Assembly: GCF_003382365.1 (NCBI RefSeq)
Contig: NZ_QTSU01000003.1
Coordinates: 558,001-622,000, forward strand
Direction: 5' to 3'
Length of the DNA stretch: 64,000 nt
Source of the DNA: Lysobacter silvisoli
GTDB taxonomy: Bacteria; Pseudomonadota; Gammaproteobacteria; Xanthomonadales; Xanthomonadaceae
The stretch's first letter is position 1. Every line of letters begins with the position of its first letter. A program made the translations under genes and the position numbers. The notes beneath the pieces are model-generated. The model made no database searches, was not told the origin of the DNA, and saw nothing but the letters and a program-made list of their open reading frames with translations. This document shows positions 36,940-46,826 of this stretch, in pieces.

Positions 36940-38001
36940 ATGTCGTTGGCCGTTCCCCGCCGTTCTCCCGCCGCCGCGCTGACGCAGGCCGGCGCCATGC
37001 ATGCACCCGGCCTGGCTTTGGCCGCCGCGCTCGCCGCCGCATCCTGGGCCTTGAGCGCATGGGCGCCGCTGCGGGCTTTGGGCCTGAGCGCGCTGACCCT
37101 GGCCATGGTGCTGGGCATCGCGCTGGGCAATACCGGATTCGCCCGGATCGCGGCGGCCGCCGGCCCCGGCGTGGACCTTTGCCGCGGCCGCCTGTTGCGG
37201 CTGGGCATCGTGCTGTACGGCTTCCGGGTGAGCTTCCACGATTTGGCCGCGGTGGGCTGGGCCGGATGGGCGGTGGACGCGGTGGTGGTGGCCACGGTGT
37301 TCGCCACCGCCGCCTGGGTCGGCACGCGCTGGTTGAAGCTGGAACGCGAGACCGCGCTGCTGATCGGCGCCGGCAGCGCGATCTGCGGCGCGGCGGCGGT
37401 GATGGCGACCGAACCGGTACTGCGCGCGCGCGCCGAGCAGGTGTCGGTGGCGGTGGCCACGGTGGTGGTGTTCGGCAGCATCGCCATGTTCCTGTATCCG
37501 GCGCTGTACCCGCTGCTGGGCCTGAGCGAGCGCGCCTACGGCCTGTACGTGGGCTCGACCGTGCACGAGGTGGCGCAGGTGGTGGTGGCCGGGCGGGCCG
37601 TGGGCGATGTCGCCGCATCCACCGCGGTGATCGAGAAGATGCTGCGGGTGATGCTGCTGGCGCCGTTCCTGTTGTTGTTGTCGTTGCGCGCGAGCGGGCG
37701 CGGCGGCGGGCCGGCACGGAGCCGGCTCCGTCTGCCTTGGTTCGCGCTGGCGTTCGTGGCGGTCAGCGCCCTGCATCCGTTGCTGGGCTTGCCGCCGTCG
37801 TGGAGCGAGGCGATCGCCCAACTGGATACGGCGGTGCTGGCCATGGCGATGGCGGCACTGGGTCTGCGCACCCAACTGGGCGCGATCCGTCAGGCCGGTG
37901 CGCGGCCGTTGCTGCTGGCCGCGCTGCTGTTCGTGCTGCTGACGGTGGGTGGCTACGCGCTCAACTTGGCGGCGATGCGCTGGTCCGGTGTCGGCGCGTG
38001 A
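36940..38001 (+). CDS. YeiH/UPF0324 family inner-membrane protein (putative sulfate exporter family)
   Basis: 353 residues with about ten hydrophobic helices. Family landmarks are LRLGIVLYGFRVSFHDLAAV, LIGAGSAICGAAAVMAT and YVGSTVHEVAQVVVAG. The family is called the putative sulfate exporter family, but the substrate is not firmly known. It is divergent from a LysR gene, which probably regulates it. An in-frame ATG at 36997 is an alternative start. Confidence 0.85.
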   Translation: MSLAVPRRSPAAALTQAGAMHAPGLALAAALAAASWALSAWAPLRALGLSALTLAMVLGIALGNTGFARIAAAAGPGVDLCRGRLLRLGIVLYGFRVSFHDLAAVGWAGWAVDAVVVATVFATAAWVGTRWLKLERETALLIGAGSAICGAAAVMATEPVLRARAEQVSVAVATVVVFGSIAMFLYPALYPLLGLSERAYGLYVGSTVHEVAQVVVAGRAVGDVAASTAVIEKMLRVMLLAPFLLLLSLRASGRGGGPARSRLRLPWFALAFVAVSALHPLLGLPPSWSEAIAQLDTAVLAMAMAALGLRTQLGAIRQAGARPLLLAALLFVLLTVGGYALNLAAMRWSGVGA

Positions 38002-38093
38002 GCGCGGTGTAGTACCGTGCCCGCAGCCGGCGCATGGGGACGTTGGCGCCGGATCGGGCTGGCCGTACCGGCCGTGACGCAGGGGCAGGGATC

Positions 38094-38786
38094 ATGAAAG
38101 CGATCGTGGTGTGGGCGGCCGGTCTGGTCGCGGCGACGGCGTTCGCCGCCGAGGGCGATCAGGAGCGGACCGTCAACGGTTTGAACCGCACGCATCTGGC
38201 CGACACGGCCGTCTGCCTGGGGCGCAGCACCATGTTCGTCGGCTATTCCATCTTGGCCGGGGGCGACAAGGACGGCGATCGCGCCGGTCTGAAAGAAAAA
38301 GCCTTGGCCGCCAACGCGGCCCTGCCGGAACGGCTGCGCGACCCGCCCGAGACGGTGCGTGCCGACGTCGAAGCGCTGTACGCAAATCCCCCGACCTCGC
38401 TGCCGGGCTTGGGTGCGCGGCGCATGGAGCAGTGCGTGCAGCGGCAGGCGATTCCGCTCGAGCCCAGCCGGGTGGGCCGCTGCTACGAATTGGTCGGTTT
38501 CCTCAACGCCATGCGCGCCACCATGGGCAAGAACCAGACCGCGGAGTCGTTCGCGGAACTGTGGGGCAAGCAGATCGCGCGCTCGCCGCAGGAGCTGGAG
38601 AAGCTGCGGCCGCTGCTGATCGAGCAATACGGCAAGGGCGCGATGGCGCCGCGCGAAGAACTGATCGCCTATCTGGGTTGCGCGATGAAGCGACCGGCCG
38701 ATGCCGGCGCCGAACGGCCGGCCGACGAAGCGGCCGATGGCAAACCCGAGCCCGCGAATCGGTGGCTGGAGCGGTGGAAACAGTGA
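38094..38786 (+). CDS. Secreted protein of unknown function
   Basis: 230 residues. Signal peptide MKAIVVWAAGLVAATAFA-AEG. The mature part is mostly helical with Cys at VCLG, QCVQR, GRCYE and GCAMK, which could form two disulfides. Its Pro/Glu/Ala-rich tail ends in NRWLERWKQ. I recognise no domain. ATG 38094 opens the signal peptide; the in-frame start at 38034 is less likely. It follows the YeiH gene by 92 bases. Confidence 0.65.
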   Translation: MKAIVVWAAGLVAATAFAAEGDQERTVNGLNRTHLADTAVCLGRSTMFVGYSILAGGDKDGDRAGLKEKALAANAALPERLRDPPETVRADVEALYANPPTSLPGLGARRMEQCVQRQAIPLEPSRVGRCYELVGFLNAMRATMGKNQTAESFAELWGKQIARSPQELEKLRPLLIEQYGKGAMAPREELIAYLGCAMKRPADAGAERPADEAADGKPEPANRWLERWKQ

Positions 38787-39107
38787 GGGCTGCTGGCCTG
38801 GGCGGGCATTGACGCAGAGCGAGTGTGCGCAGCTGCGGCGCGCATTTCCCATCCGTAGTTGCGGGTCCATGCACAAGCGGCATGGCCGAAGCGCGAATCT
38901 GTGATTAGCGGCGTCTTTCGGACCGAAAACGCGCTTGCCGCGACCTGCTGCGGCCGTTCGCCGCATGCCTAACTCAAGCCCGTTCGCGACGCTCAGGTCG
39001 CGCAGCGGCCCCAGCGCACGCGGCGATCGGCGACACGGCCACGAACAAGCCGGGCGGCGTAGCCGCCTTCACTTCTATTCGCTGCAGCGCTCTAAGGAGA
39101 GAACCAT
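38787..39107. other. 321-base gap, no gene seen
   Basis: No convincing open frame, hairpin terminator or repeat unit. AAGGAGAG at 39092-39099 is the ribosome site of the protease gene, so the rest is probably its promoter region. Confidence 0.5.
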
Positions 39108-40397
39108 ATGCGAAAGCACCTCTTGGCAGTGTCCATCGCCGGCCTGATCGCCGCCACCGTCAGCGCCGCGGGCGCGCAATCGGCGTCGGTGCCGGAATTG
39201 TTCCAGGCGCAGTCCTCACGCGTAGCGGCCGCTGCCGTGGCCGCCACGCCCGCCCACATCAACGGCATGCTGCGCGACAAGAGCGCGCATTGGGCCGCCG
39301 CGGTATCGGTCGACCGCAAGGCGCTGACCGGCGGGCAGCGCGAACTGATGCTGAGCATGCCCGAAGGCGCGCGCCTGCACATGCGCCTGGCCAAAGCCTA
39401 CCGCAGCGCCAACGGCGACGTGATCTGGTCCGGCGCCGACCAGCTGCTGCCCAACGGCCAGCTCAAGCTCGGCGATCAGGCGCCGTCCACGGCGCTGTTC
39501 GTGGTGCGCGGCGAGCGCGTCACCGGCCAGATCGCCACCGGTTCGGGCGAAGTCTTCGAGCTGTTGACCTCGGAAGACGGCAAGCAGCAGTACCTGATCA
39601 AGCGCGATCCGGCCAGCCTGGAAGGCGGCGACGACACGCCGGCGCATAGCGATCTGCCGCCGCAGCCCGACCGCGGCACCGGCGCGCGGCCGCTGGCCAA
39701 TGCGCTGCTGGCCAACACCATCATCCGCGTGCTCCAGGTCTACACGCCCGAGGCGGTGACCGAGCTGGGCGGGCAGAACTCGGCCAACGATCGCGCCGCT
39801 TTCTTCATCGCCCAGTCCAATACCGCCTTCACCAACAACGCGCTGGCCGTGCGCTTCGAGAGCGCCGGCGTGCGGTTCGCGACCCAGGGTCAGGCGACCA
39901 ACGATTCGGGCACCCTGCTGTCGCGCATCCGCAACACCAACGACGGTTGGTACGACGCCTATTCGACCACCGACCGCAACAACACGGCCGCCGATCTGGT
40001 GACCCTGGTGGTGCGCGACGGCTTGGTGAGCAGCGGTTCGCTGCTGTGCGGCCAGGCCTATTCGATCGGCGCGACCGCGGCCAACGGCTTCTTCGTGCAG
40101 AACCACAGCTGCAGCACCTTCACCTTCGTGCACGAAGCGGCGCACCTGTTCGGCGCGCGCCACGACAACGATCCGACCACCACGCCGTTCTCGTACGGCC
40201 ACGGCTACGTCAACAGCGCCGGCAACTTCCGCACGATCATGGCGGTGAACTCGAACCCGCAGCCGCGCATCGGCTACTTCTCCACCACCGACCAGAACTA
40301 CGTGTCGGGCGGCGTGAGCCGGCCGCTGGGCACCAGCACCCGCAACAACGAGCGGGTGATGCGCGAGCGCGCGGCGGCGATGGCGGCGTTCCGCTAA
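39108..40397 (+). CDS. Secreted metzincin-type zinc metalloprotease (reprolysin-like)
   Basis: 429 residues. Signal peptide MRKHLLAVSIAGLIAATVSA-AGA; an N-terminal propeptide-like region to ~195; catalytic domain with the extended zinc motif H342-E-A-A-H346-L-F-G-A-R-H352-D and a Met-turn around IMAV. The HExxHxxGxxHD motif is that of reprolysin/adamalysin-like enzymes. It probably degrades extracellular proteins of prey or environment. A strong GC hairpin separates it from the convergent speE. Confidence 0.87.
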   Translation: MRKHLLAVSIAGLIAATVSAAGAQSASVPELFQAQSSRVAAAAVAATPAHINGMLRDKSAHWAAAVSVDRKALTGGQRELMLSMPEGARLHMRLAKAYRSANGDVIWSGADQLLPNGQLKLGDQAPSTALFVVRGERVTGQIATGSGEVFELLTSEDGKQQYLIKRDPASLEGGDDTPAHSDLPPQPDRGTGARPLANALLANTIIRVLQVYTPEAVTELGGQNSANDRAAFFIAQSNTAFTNNALAVRFESAGVRFATQGQATNDSGTLLSRIRNTNDGWYDAYSTTDRNNTAADLVTLVVRDGLVSSGSLLCGQAYSIGATAANGFFVQNHSCSTFTFVHEAAHLFGARHDNDPTTTPFSYGHGYVNSAGNFRTIMAVNSNPQPRIGYFSTTDQNYVSGGVSRPLGTSTRNNERVMRERAAAMAAFR

Positions 40398-40418
40398 GCG
40401 CGGGGATCGGCAACGAAA

Positions 40419-40446
40419 ACGGCCGCGGAGTTCGCTCCGCGGCCGT
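40419..40446 (-). terminator. Terminator between the protease and speE
   Basis: Perfect 12-base stem ACGGCCGCGGAG / CTCCGCGGCCGT with a TTCG loop. On the minus strand it is followed by TTTTCG, so it suits speE best but can act both ways. Confidence 0.7.
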
Positions 40447-40491
40447 TGGTGCATCGCTTGGGGCCGGGTGAGAATCCGGCCCTTTCGGTTT

Positions 40492-41340
40492 TCAGCCCAG
40501 CGCCGCGGCCACGAACGGCGGCAGGGTCTGCGCGCCGCGGTGGATGTCGGCGCTGTAGTACAGGGTGTCGAAGCCCTTGCCGCGCGCATCGTTCTCGCGG
40601 AAATCGAAACCTCCGGACTTGCGCGCCAGGGTCGCGCTCCACCAGCCGGTGGGATAGCACGGCTGCGGGAACGGCAGGGTCTGGAAGCTGGCGAAGCCGG
40701 CCTTGCCCATCTCGCCGCGCATTTCCTTGATCAGGTCCAGCAGCACCAGCGGCGACTCGGACTGCTGCACCAGGATGCCGTCGTCCTTCAGCGCACGGAA
40801 GCAGCTGTCGTAGAAGGCCTTGTTGAACAGGCCTTCGGCCGGGCCGACCGGATCGGTGGAGTCCACGATCACGATGTCGACGCTGCCCGGGGCGCAGTTG
40901 GCCATGTAGGCGATGCCGTCGTCGAACAGCAGCTCGGCGCGCGCGTCGCCGTTGCGTTCGCACAGCTCGGGGAACCACTTTTCGGCCATGCGCGTGACCT
41001 GCTCGTCGATGTCGCACTGCACGGCCTTTTCCACGCCCGGGTGCTTGAGCACTTCGCGCAGGGTGCCGCAGTCGCCGCCGCCGATGATGACCACGTTCTT
41101 GGGCGCGGCATGGGTGAACAGCGCCGGGTGCGACATCATCTCGTGATAGAGGAAGTTGTCGCGCGTGGTCAGCATCATCGCGCCGTCGATCAGCATCAGG
41201 TTGCCCCAGTCGGTGCTCTCGAAGATCTCGATCTTCTGGAACGGCGACTGGACCTCGTCGAGCTTGCGGACGATGCGGTAGCCGATGGCCGAGCCGGCGC
41301 GCTCGAAGTTTTCGTAATGCCAGGTGCTGTCGGTGCTCAT
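40492..41340 (-). CDS. speE: Spermidine synthase (polyamine aminopropyltransferase)
   Basis: 282 residues, normal length. Motifs: LMLIDGAMMLTTRDNFLYHE, VVIIGGGDCGTLREVLKHPG and VDIVIVDSTDPVGPAEGLF. It transfers aminopropyl from decarboxylated SAM to putrescine. ATG 41340 gives MSTDSTWHYENF; the frame extends 12 residues more but without a better start. It is divergent from the M48 peptidase; speA lies 2.2 kb beyond, so polyamine genes are clustered but not in one operon. Confidence 0.94.
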   Translation of the reverse strand: MSTDSTWHYENFERAGSAIGYRIVRKLDEVQSPFQKIEIFESTDWGNLMLIDGAMMLTTRDNFLYHEMMSHPALFTHAAPKNVVIIGGGDCGTLREVLKHPGVEKAVQCDIDEQVTRMAEKWFPELCERNGDARAELLFDDGIAYMANCAPGSVDIVIVDSTDPVGPAEGLFNKAFYDSCFRALKDDGILVQQSESPLVLLDLIKEMRGEMGKAGFASFQTLPFPQPCYPTGWWSATLARKSGGFDFRENDARGKGFDTLYYSADIHRGAQTLPPFVAAALG

Positions 41341-41511
41341 GCGGGTGGTTCCGGAATGGTGGGTCGCGCCTTCCAAACTAGCCGCGGTCGATGACGGCTG
41401 CGCTGCGCCCGGGCGTGTGGGTGATGCGCCAGGACGGGGGCGGCATTGTAGCGGACCGGGCGTGAGGCGCCGGGGCCCGTTCTAGAATGGCGGCAAAACA
41501 GGGGGTCAGGG

Positions 41512-43377
41512 ATGGCAACGGTCGCAAGGTACCAGGCACTGGTCGCGCGCCTGGAGCGCGAGGCGCAGCAGGCGCCTGGGCGTTACAAATTCAAGTTGGC
41601 CCTGCTGGCGGGGCTGGGGTTCGCGGTCCTGGGCGGCACGGTGCTGCTGGCGCTGGGCATGTCGGTGGGCTTGGTCGCGGTGCTGTTCGCGATCAGCCCG
41701 ATCCTGCTGGCCAAGCTGCTCAAGGTGGTGTGGATCCCGGTGGCCTTCGGCGGCTTCGTGCTCAAGGCGCTGTGGGTGAAGTTCGAGCCGCCCGAGGGCC
41801 ATGTGCTGGGGCCGGACGAGGCGCCGGAACTGCGCGCCGAGATCGAGCGCCTGCGCGCGCAGACCGGCGCGCCGCCGCTGCGGCAGATCGTGATCGACCC
41901 CGACCTCAACGCCAGCGCGGCCAGCGTGCCGCGCATGCTGGGGCTGCTGGGGCACACCCATTACCTGGTGCTGGGCCTGCCGCTGATGCAGCTGCTCAGT
42001 CGCGAGCAGTTCGCGGCGGTGGTGGCGCACGAGTTCGGCCATTTCGGCGGCGGCCACAGCCGTTTCGCCGGCTGGATCTACCGGGTGCGGGTGAGCTGGT
42101 ACCGGTTGCTGCACGAACTGGCGCAGCGCGGTTCGATCATGGGCGCGCTGTTCGCGCGCTTCTTCAATTGGTATGCGCCCTATTTCGATGCCTACAGTTT
42201 CGTGCTGGCGCGCGCGCAGGAATACGACGCCGACGCCACCGCCGCGCGGGTGACCGGCGCACCGGCGATGGCGCAGGCGCTGCAGCGGGTGGGCCTGGGC
42301 GGCGAACGGCTGGGGCGCGAGTTCTGGCCGGCGCTGGAGGAGCGCATCCGCCAGCAGGCCGAGCCGCCCGCAGCCTTGCTCACCGAACTCAGCGGCAGCC
42401 TGACGGCGCCGGCCGAGGACGAAGCCGCGCGCCTGCAGCAACTGCTGGAGGCCGAGGCGCATCCCGGCGACACCCATCCGACCCTGAAGCAGCGCCTGCA
42501 GGCCCTGGCCCAGGAGCCGCAGGCGCCGGCCCCCGCGCAGCCCAGCGCGGCCGAGGCCCTGCTGGGGCCGCTGGCGGCGCAGTTGCAGGCACGCTTCAAC
42601 GCGCAATGGCTGGAGCGCAACGGCGCGAACTGGCGCGACCAGCACCGCCAGCATGTGCAATCCAATGCGCGGCTGGAGGAGCTGGACGCGCGCGCGGACG
42701 GCCTGGTCGGCGCCGAGGCGGCCGAGTACGCGCAGCTGGCCCTGGCCCTGCGGCCCGACTTCGACCCCGAGCCCTGGTACCGCAAGGCGCTGGCGACCGA
42801 GCCGCTCGACGCGCTGACCCGCGCGCGCCTGGGGGCGTTGCTGCTGGAGCGCGAGGACGCGCGTTCGGCGGAAGGCGCGGTGGAACTGGAGCGCGCGATC
42901 GAGCTCGATCGCACCCTGCTCGGGCGTGGCCTGCACCTGCTGGAGCATCACTACCGCGAGAGCGGCAACGCCGCGGCGCATGCGGCCACGTTGACCCGGA
43001 TCAAGGCCTGGCAGAAGCGCTGCGAGGCCGGCGAGACCGCGCGCAACACCCTGGACGACGATATCAAGCTGCAGCCGCACGGCCTGGAGCCGGAGGTGCT
43101 GGAGGCTGCGCTGGCGACTTTCCGCAGTATTCCCAAGCTCATCCACGTCTGGATCGCGCGCAAGCCGATCGACGACGACAGCGGCGTGCCGCATTACGTG
43201 GTGCTGGTGGACATGACCGGCGTGGCCCTGACCGCCGAGGGCCCGCTGAAGAAGGTGCGCGATCCGCTGGAGCTGCCGGGCAGCTTCACCGTGTTCTTCG
43301 CCATGCAGCAGCGCCAGGTGGCCAAGCGGGTCAAGGCGGTGCCGGGCTCGCAGGTGTACCTGCGCGACGGCAAGTAA
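41512..43377 (+). CDS. M48-family membrane metalloprotease with C-terminal repeat-like region
   Basis: 621 residues. Two N-terminal helices (KLALLAGLGFAVLGGTVLLA and LVAVLFAISPILLAKLLKV) precede an M48 domain with H173-E-F-G-H177 (VVAHEFGHFGGGH) and downstream Glu in AQEYDADATAARVTG. The C-terminal ~250 residues contain TPR-like helices and a final domain (LIHVWIARKPIDDDSGV...). The size and long tail distinguish it from HtpX. Membrane protein quality control is the usual role. It lies between divergent speE and speA. Confidence 0.87.
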   Translation: MATVARYQALVARLEREAQQAPGRYKFKLALLAGLGFAVLGGTVLLALGMSVGLVAVLFAISPILLAKLLKVVWIPVAFGGFVLKALWVKFEPPEGHVLGPDEAPELRAEIERLRAQTGAPPLRQIVIDPDLNASAASVPRMLGLLGHTHYLVLGLPLMQLLSREQFAAVVAHEFGHFGGGHSRFAGWIYRVRVSWYRLLHELAQRGSIMGALFARFFNWYAPYFDAYSFVLARAQEYDADATAARVTGAPAMAQALQRVGLGGERLGREFWPALEERIRQQAEPPAALLTELSGSLTAPAEDEAARLQQLLEAEAHPGDTHPTLKQRLQALAQEPQAPAPAQPSAAEALLGPLAAQLQARFNAQWLERNGANWRDQHRQHVQSNARLEELDARADGLVGAEAAEYAQLALALRPDFDPEPWYRKALATEPLDALTRARLGALLLEREDARSAEGAVELERAIELDRTLLGRGLHLLEHHYRESGNAAAHAATLTRIKAWQKRCEAGETARNTLDDDIKLQPHGLEPEVLEAALATFRSIPKLIHVWIARKPIDDDSGVPHYVVLVDMTGVALTAEGPLKKVRDPLELPGSFTVFFAMQQRQVAKRVKAVPGSQVYLRDGK

Positions 43378-43508
43378 GGCCGGCCCCAATTGAGGAGAGC
43401 CCTGGCGCGCCCGCCGGCCGCCGGGGCCGTTCAGGTAAGGGAAGGCCGGTAACGCCATGCGGGGGCGGTAGAATGCGCGTCCCTTTCGCCCCCGCTGGTG
43501 CCACGCCG

Positions 43509-45398
43509 ATGTCCGACTGGTCGCTCGATCAGGCTCGCAAGACCTACTCGATCCCGCATTGGTCCGAAGGTTACTTCGACGTCGACGCGGCCGGGCGGAT
43601 CTCCGTGCGCCCGCACGGCGAGCGCGGACCGGCCATCGCCCTGCCGGACGTGGTCGACGCGGCGCGCGCCAACGGCGCCAAGCTGCCGCTGCTGGTGCGC
43701 TTCCCCGACATCCTCGGCGACCGCCTGGGCAAGCTGCAGGCGGCCTTCGCCCAGGCCCAGGCCGAGTGGGACTACCCCGGCGGCTACACCGCGGTCTATC
43801 CGATCAAGGTCAACCAGCACCAGGGCGTGGCCGGCACGCTGGCCTCGCACCACGGCGAAGGCTTCGGCCTGGAAGCGGGCAGCAAGCCCGAGCTGATGGC
43901 GGTGCTGGCGCTCAGCCGCCCCGGCGGCCTGATCGTGTGCAACGGCTACAAGGACCGCGAGTACATCCGCCTGGCGCTGATCGGCCGCAAGCTGGGCATG
44001 GAAGTCTTCATCGTGGTGGAGAAGCCGTCCGAGCTGGCGCTGGTCATCGAGGAAGCGCAGGCATTGGGCGTGAAGCCCGGCCTGGGCGTGCGCATGCGCC
44101 TGGCCTCGCTGGGCGCGGGCAAGTGGCAGAACAGCGGCGGCGACAAGGCCAAGTTCGGCCTGTCGCCGCGCCAGGTGCTGGACCTGTGGAAGAAGCTGCG
44201 CGACGCCGGCATGACCGACGCGCTGCAGCTGCTGCACTTCCACATGGGCTCGCAGATTTCCAACGTGCGCGACATCGCCAACGGCATGCGCGAGGCCACG
44301 CGCTATTTCGTCGAGCTGTCCAAGCTGGGCGCGCAGGTGCGCTACATGGACGTGGGCGGCGGCCTGGGCATCGATTACGAAGGCACGCGCTCGCGCGGCT
44401 ACTGCTCGATCAACTACGGCATCGGCCAGTACGCCAACAGCATCGTCCAGCCGCTGGCCGAGGCCTGCGCCGAGCACGGCCTGGCGCCGCCGCGCGTGGT
44501 CACCGAGTGCGGCCGCGCAATGACCGCGCACCACGCGGTGCTGGTGGCCAACGTGTCGGAAGTGGAGGAGGCGCCGGAAGGCCGCATTCCGCCCGCGCAC
44601 GACGACGAGCCGGCGGTGGTGCGCCACCTGCGCGAGGTCTACGAGGAACTGGGCCGGCGCCCGGCACCGGAGCTGTTCCACGAGGCCCAGCACCACCACA
44701 GCGAAGGCCTGTCGCTGTACGCGCTGGGCCAGATCGACCTGATCCACCGCGCGCGCATCGACGATCTGTTCTACGCCATCGCCCACGCGGTGCGGCAGCG
44801 CCTGAACTACGACGAGAAGAGCCACCGCGAGCTGCTGGACGAACTCAACGACCGCCTGGTCGACAAGTACTTCGTCAATTTCAGCGTGTTCGAGTCGATC
44901 CCGGACGTGTGGGCGATCGACCAGGTGTTTCCGATCGTGCCGATCGAGCGCCTGGACGAGGCGCCGCAGCGCCGCGGCATCCTGGCCGACATGACCTGCG
45001 ACTCCGACGGCACGGTCAAGACCTACGTCGAGAACGAAGGCCTGGACAGCTCGCTGCCGCTGCACCGGCTCAAGCACGGCGAAAGCTACCGCCTGGGCTT
45101 CTTCCTGGTCGGCGCCTATCAGGAGATCCTGGGCGACATCCACAACCTGTTCGGCGACACCGACGCGGTCGAAGTGCGCGTGGACGGCCAGGGCTACCGC
45201 ATCGCCCAGCAGCGCCGCGGCGACACCACCGACGTGATGCTGGACTACGTGGGCTACCGCCTGGACGCGCTGCGCCAGACCTACCGCGACAAGGTCGCGG
45301 CGGCCGGCCTGCCCGAGGCGGAAGCGGCGAGCTTGAACGAGGCGCTGGAGGCCGGGCTGACCGGCTACACCTATCTCAGCGACGCGCCGCTGGCGTGA
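43509..45398 (+). CDS. speA: Biosynthetic arginine decarboxylase
   Basis: 629 residues, the standard SpeA length. The PLP lysine is K100 in YPIKVNQHQ; further family segments are FGLEAGSKPELMAVLAL, LHFHMGSQISN, YMDVGGGLGIDYEG and the C-terminal ITCDSDG-like motif DMTCDSDGTVK. It makes agmatine, the first step of putrescine synthesis from arginine. I chose ATG 43509; ATG 43473 in frame is possible. The much longer frame reaching back to 41487 only overlaps the M48 gene. The YciI-like gene follows by 20 bases. Confidence 0.95.
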   Translation: MSDWSLDQARKTYSIPHWSEGYFDVDAAGRISVRPHGERGPAIALPDVVDAARANGAKLPLLVRFPDILGDRLGKLQAAFAQAQAEWDYPGGYTAVYPIKVNQHQGVAGTLASHHGEGFGLEAGSKPELMAVLALSRPGGLIVCNGYKDREYIRLALIGRKLGMEVFIVVEKPSELALVIEEAQALGVKPGLGVRMRLASLGAGKWQNSGGDKAKFGLSPRQVLDLWKKLRDAGMTDALQLLHFHMGSQISNVRDIANGMREATRYFVELSKLGAQVRYMDVGGGLGIDYEGTRSRGYCSINYGIGQYANSIVQPLAEACAEHGLAPPRVVTECGRAMTAHHAVLVANVSEVEEAPEGRIPPAHDDEPAVVRHLREVYEELGRRPAPELFHEAQHHHSEGLSLYALGQIDLIHRARIDDLFYAIAHAVRQRLNYDEKSHRELLDELNDRLVDKYFVNFSVFESIPDVWAIDQVFPIVPIERLDEAPQRRGILADMTCDSDGTVKTYVENEGLDSSLPLHRLKHGESYRLGFFLVGAYQEILGDIHNLFGDTDAVEVRVDGQGYRIAQQRRGDTTDVMLDYVGYRLDALRQTYRDKVAAAGLPEAEAASLNEALEAGLTGYTYLSDAPLA

Positions 45399-45418
45399 GC
45401 GCATCCGGAGACGCGGCG

Positions 45419-45670
45419 ATGAAGCAGTACCTGGTGCTGGCGATGCGCGAGCCGGCGTTCGACGCCGCCGTGGTCGAGCCGCACCGCGTGTTCCTGGCCG
45501 ACTTGCGCGAGCAAGGCCGGCTGGAACGGTCGGGTGCGTTCTCCGACAAGAGCGGCGGCGCCTACGTGCTGCTGGCGCCGGATCTGGATGCGGCCACGGC
45601 GCTGGCGCAGCGCGATCCGCTGCACCTGACCGGCGCGTCGCGGCTGACGGTATACGAGTGGCAGGTCTGA
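45419..45670 (+). CDS. YciI-like protein
   Basis: 83 residues of the dimeric alpha/beta-barrel (YCII) type: MKQYLVLAMREPAFD, HRVFLADLREQGRLERSGAF, GGAYVLLAPDLDAATALAQR DP and a final beta strand YEWQV. Family members are small enzymes or binding proteins of unknown substrate. It is 20 bases after speA, so probably in its operon. The ATG is at 45419. Confidence 0.82.
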   Translation: MKQYLVLAMREPAFDAAVVEPHRVFLADLREQGRLERSGAFSDKSGGAYVLLAPDLDAATALAQRDPLHLTGASRLTVYEWQV

Positions 45671-45711
45671 AACACCCAGGGGCATCCCCCATCTAGGCAG
45701 GGAAGGTTGAA

Positions 45712-46563
45712 ATGAAAGTCGGATTCATCGGCCTGGGCGCGATGGGCGCGCCGATGGCGCGCTACGTGCACGGCAAGGGTTTGCTGACCGCGGTGGGCAA
45801 CCGCACCCAGGCCAAGGCCGACGCGCTGGCGGCGGAGCTGGAAGTGCGCGCGGCGCGTTCGGCGGCGAACTTCGCCGACTGCGACGTGGTCGCGCTGTGC
45901 GTGTCGCTGGACGCGGACGTGCTGGAGAACGTGGCCGCGCTGGCCGACGTGCTCAAGGCCGGCGCGGTGGTGGTCGACCATTCGACGGTGGCGGTGGAAA
46001 CCGCGCGCCGCTGCGCGGCGATGCTGGCCACGCACAACATCGGCTTCCTCGACGCGCCGGTGTCCGGCGGCGTGGAGGGCGCGCGCAACGGCAAGCTGTC
46101 GGTGATGGTCGGCGGCGAAGCCGAGAACCTGGAGCGCGCGCGCGCGGCGATCGAGGCCTACGCGGCCCGCATCAGCCACATGGGCGGCACCGGCGCCGGC
46201 CAGGCGACCAAGGCGGTCAACCAGGTGCTGGTGGCCGGCATTAACGAAGCGGTGTGCGAAGGCTTGGCGCTGGGCGAGAAGCTGGGCTTGGACCCGGAGC
46301 GCCTGCTGCCGACGCTGATGGCCGGCGCGGCCAACAACTGGTTCCTGGACAAGCGCGGCGCGACCATGCTGCGCGACGAGTTCGCGCCGGGCTTCAAGTG
46401 CGCGCACATGCTCAAGGACCTGCGCATCGTGCAGGCGATCGCGCGCGACACCGGCATCCGCACCGCCACCATCGACCAGGCCTTGGCCGACTACGCCGAA
46501 CTGATCGAGCGCGGCATGGGCGAGTCGGACACCTCGGCGCTGATTTCGATCAAGCGGGGTTGA
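45712..46563 (+). CDS. NAD(P)-dependent beta-hydroxyacid dehydrogenase
   Basis: 283 residues. Rossmann start MKVGFIGLGAMGAPMARYV, the substrate motif LDAPVSGGVEGARNGKLSVM and the catalytic Lys in GAGQATKAVNQ define the 3-hydroxyisobutyrate / tartronate semialdehyde reductase family. The exact substrate cannot be told. AAGG lies before the ATG, which starts 41 bases after the YciI-like gene; the two may be co-transcribed with speA. Followed by REP-like hairpins. Confidence 0.88.
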   Translation: MKVGFIGLGAMGAPMARYVHGKGLLTAVGNRTQAKADALAAELEVRAARSAANFADCDVVALCVSLDADVLENVAALADVLKAGAVVVDHSTVAVETARRCAAMLATHNIGFLDAPVSGGVEGARNGKLSVMVGGEAENLERARAAIEAYAARISHMGGTGAGQATKAVNQVLVAGINEAVCEGLALGEKLGLDPERLLPTLMAGAANNWFLDKRGATMLRDEFAPGFKCAHMLKDLRIVQAIARDTGIRTATIDQALADYAELIERGMGESDTSALISIKRG

Positions 46564-46586
46564 GCGGGGCTGCCGCTTTTGAATGG

Positions 46587-46757
46587 CGCGAAGAGCATTC
46601 GCGCTTTGCGCTCATCCCCTCACCCTAGCCCTCTCCCGTAAACGGGAGAGGGAACACATGCGTTTTAGCCCCTCCCGTAAACGGGAGAGGGAGCACAGGC
46701 GACGCCACTGCTTTTAGCCCCTCTCCCGTTTACGGGAGAGGGGTTGGGGTGAGGGCC
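46587..46757 (+). repeat. REP-like GC hairpin cluster (three hairpins)
   Basis: Lead-in AAGAGCATTCGCGC, then three CCTCCCG-TAAA-CGGGAGAGG type hairpins ending in GGGTGAGGG, the same layout as 4864-5040. Loops are here TAAA/TTTA rather than CAAG. It lies between convergent genes. One TAGGAGCGGCG-like unit follows at 46797-46821. Confidence 0.9.
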
Positions 46758-46826
46758 GGCGCACCCAAGTGTTTGAGCGAAGGCGGCATTGCGCTCCTTA
46801 CAGGAGCGGCGTTAGCCGCGACTGGA

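Noticed and set aside
41487-43508. speA start placed at 41487 in the long open frame
   Set aside because: That would overlap the whole M48 gene; the conserved SpeA N-terminus begins at 43509 and the length then matches the family.
43431-45692. 753-residue minus-strand open frame over speA
   Set aside because: It is the antisense shadow of speA and the YciI-like gene and contains no recognisable motif.
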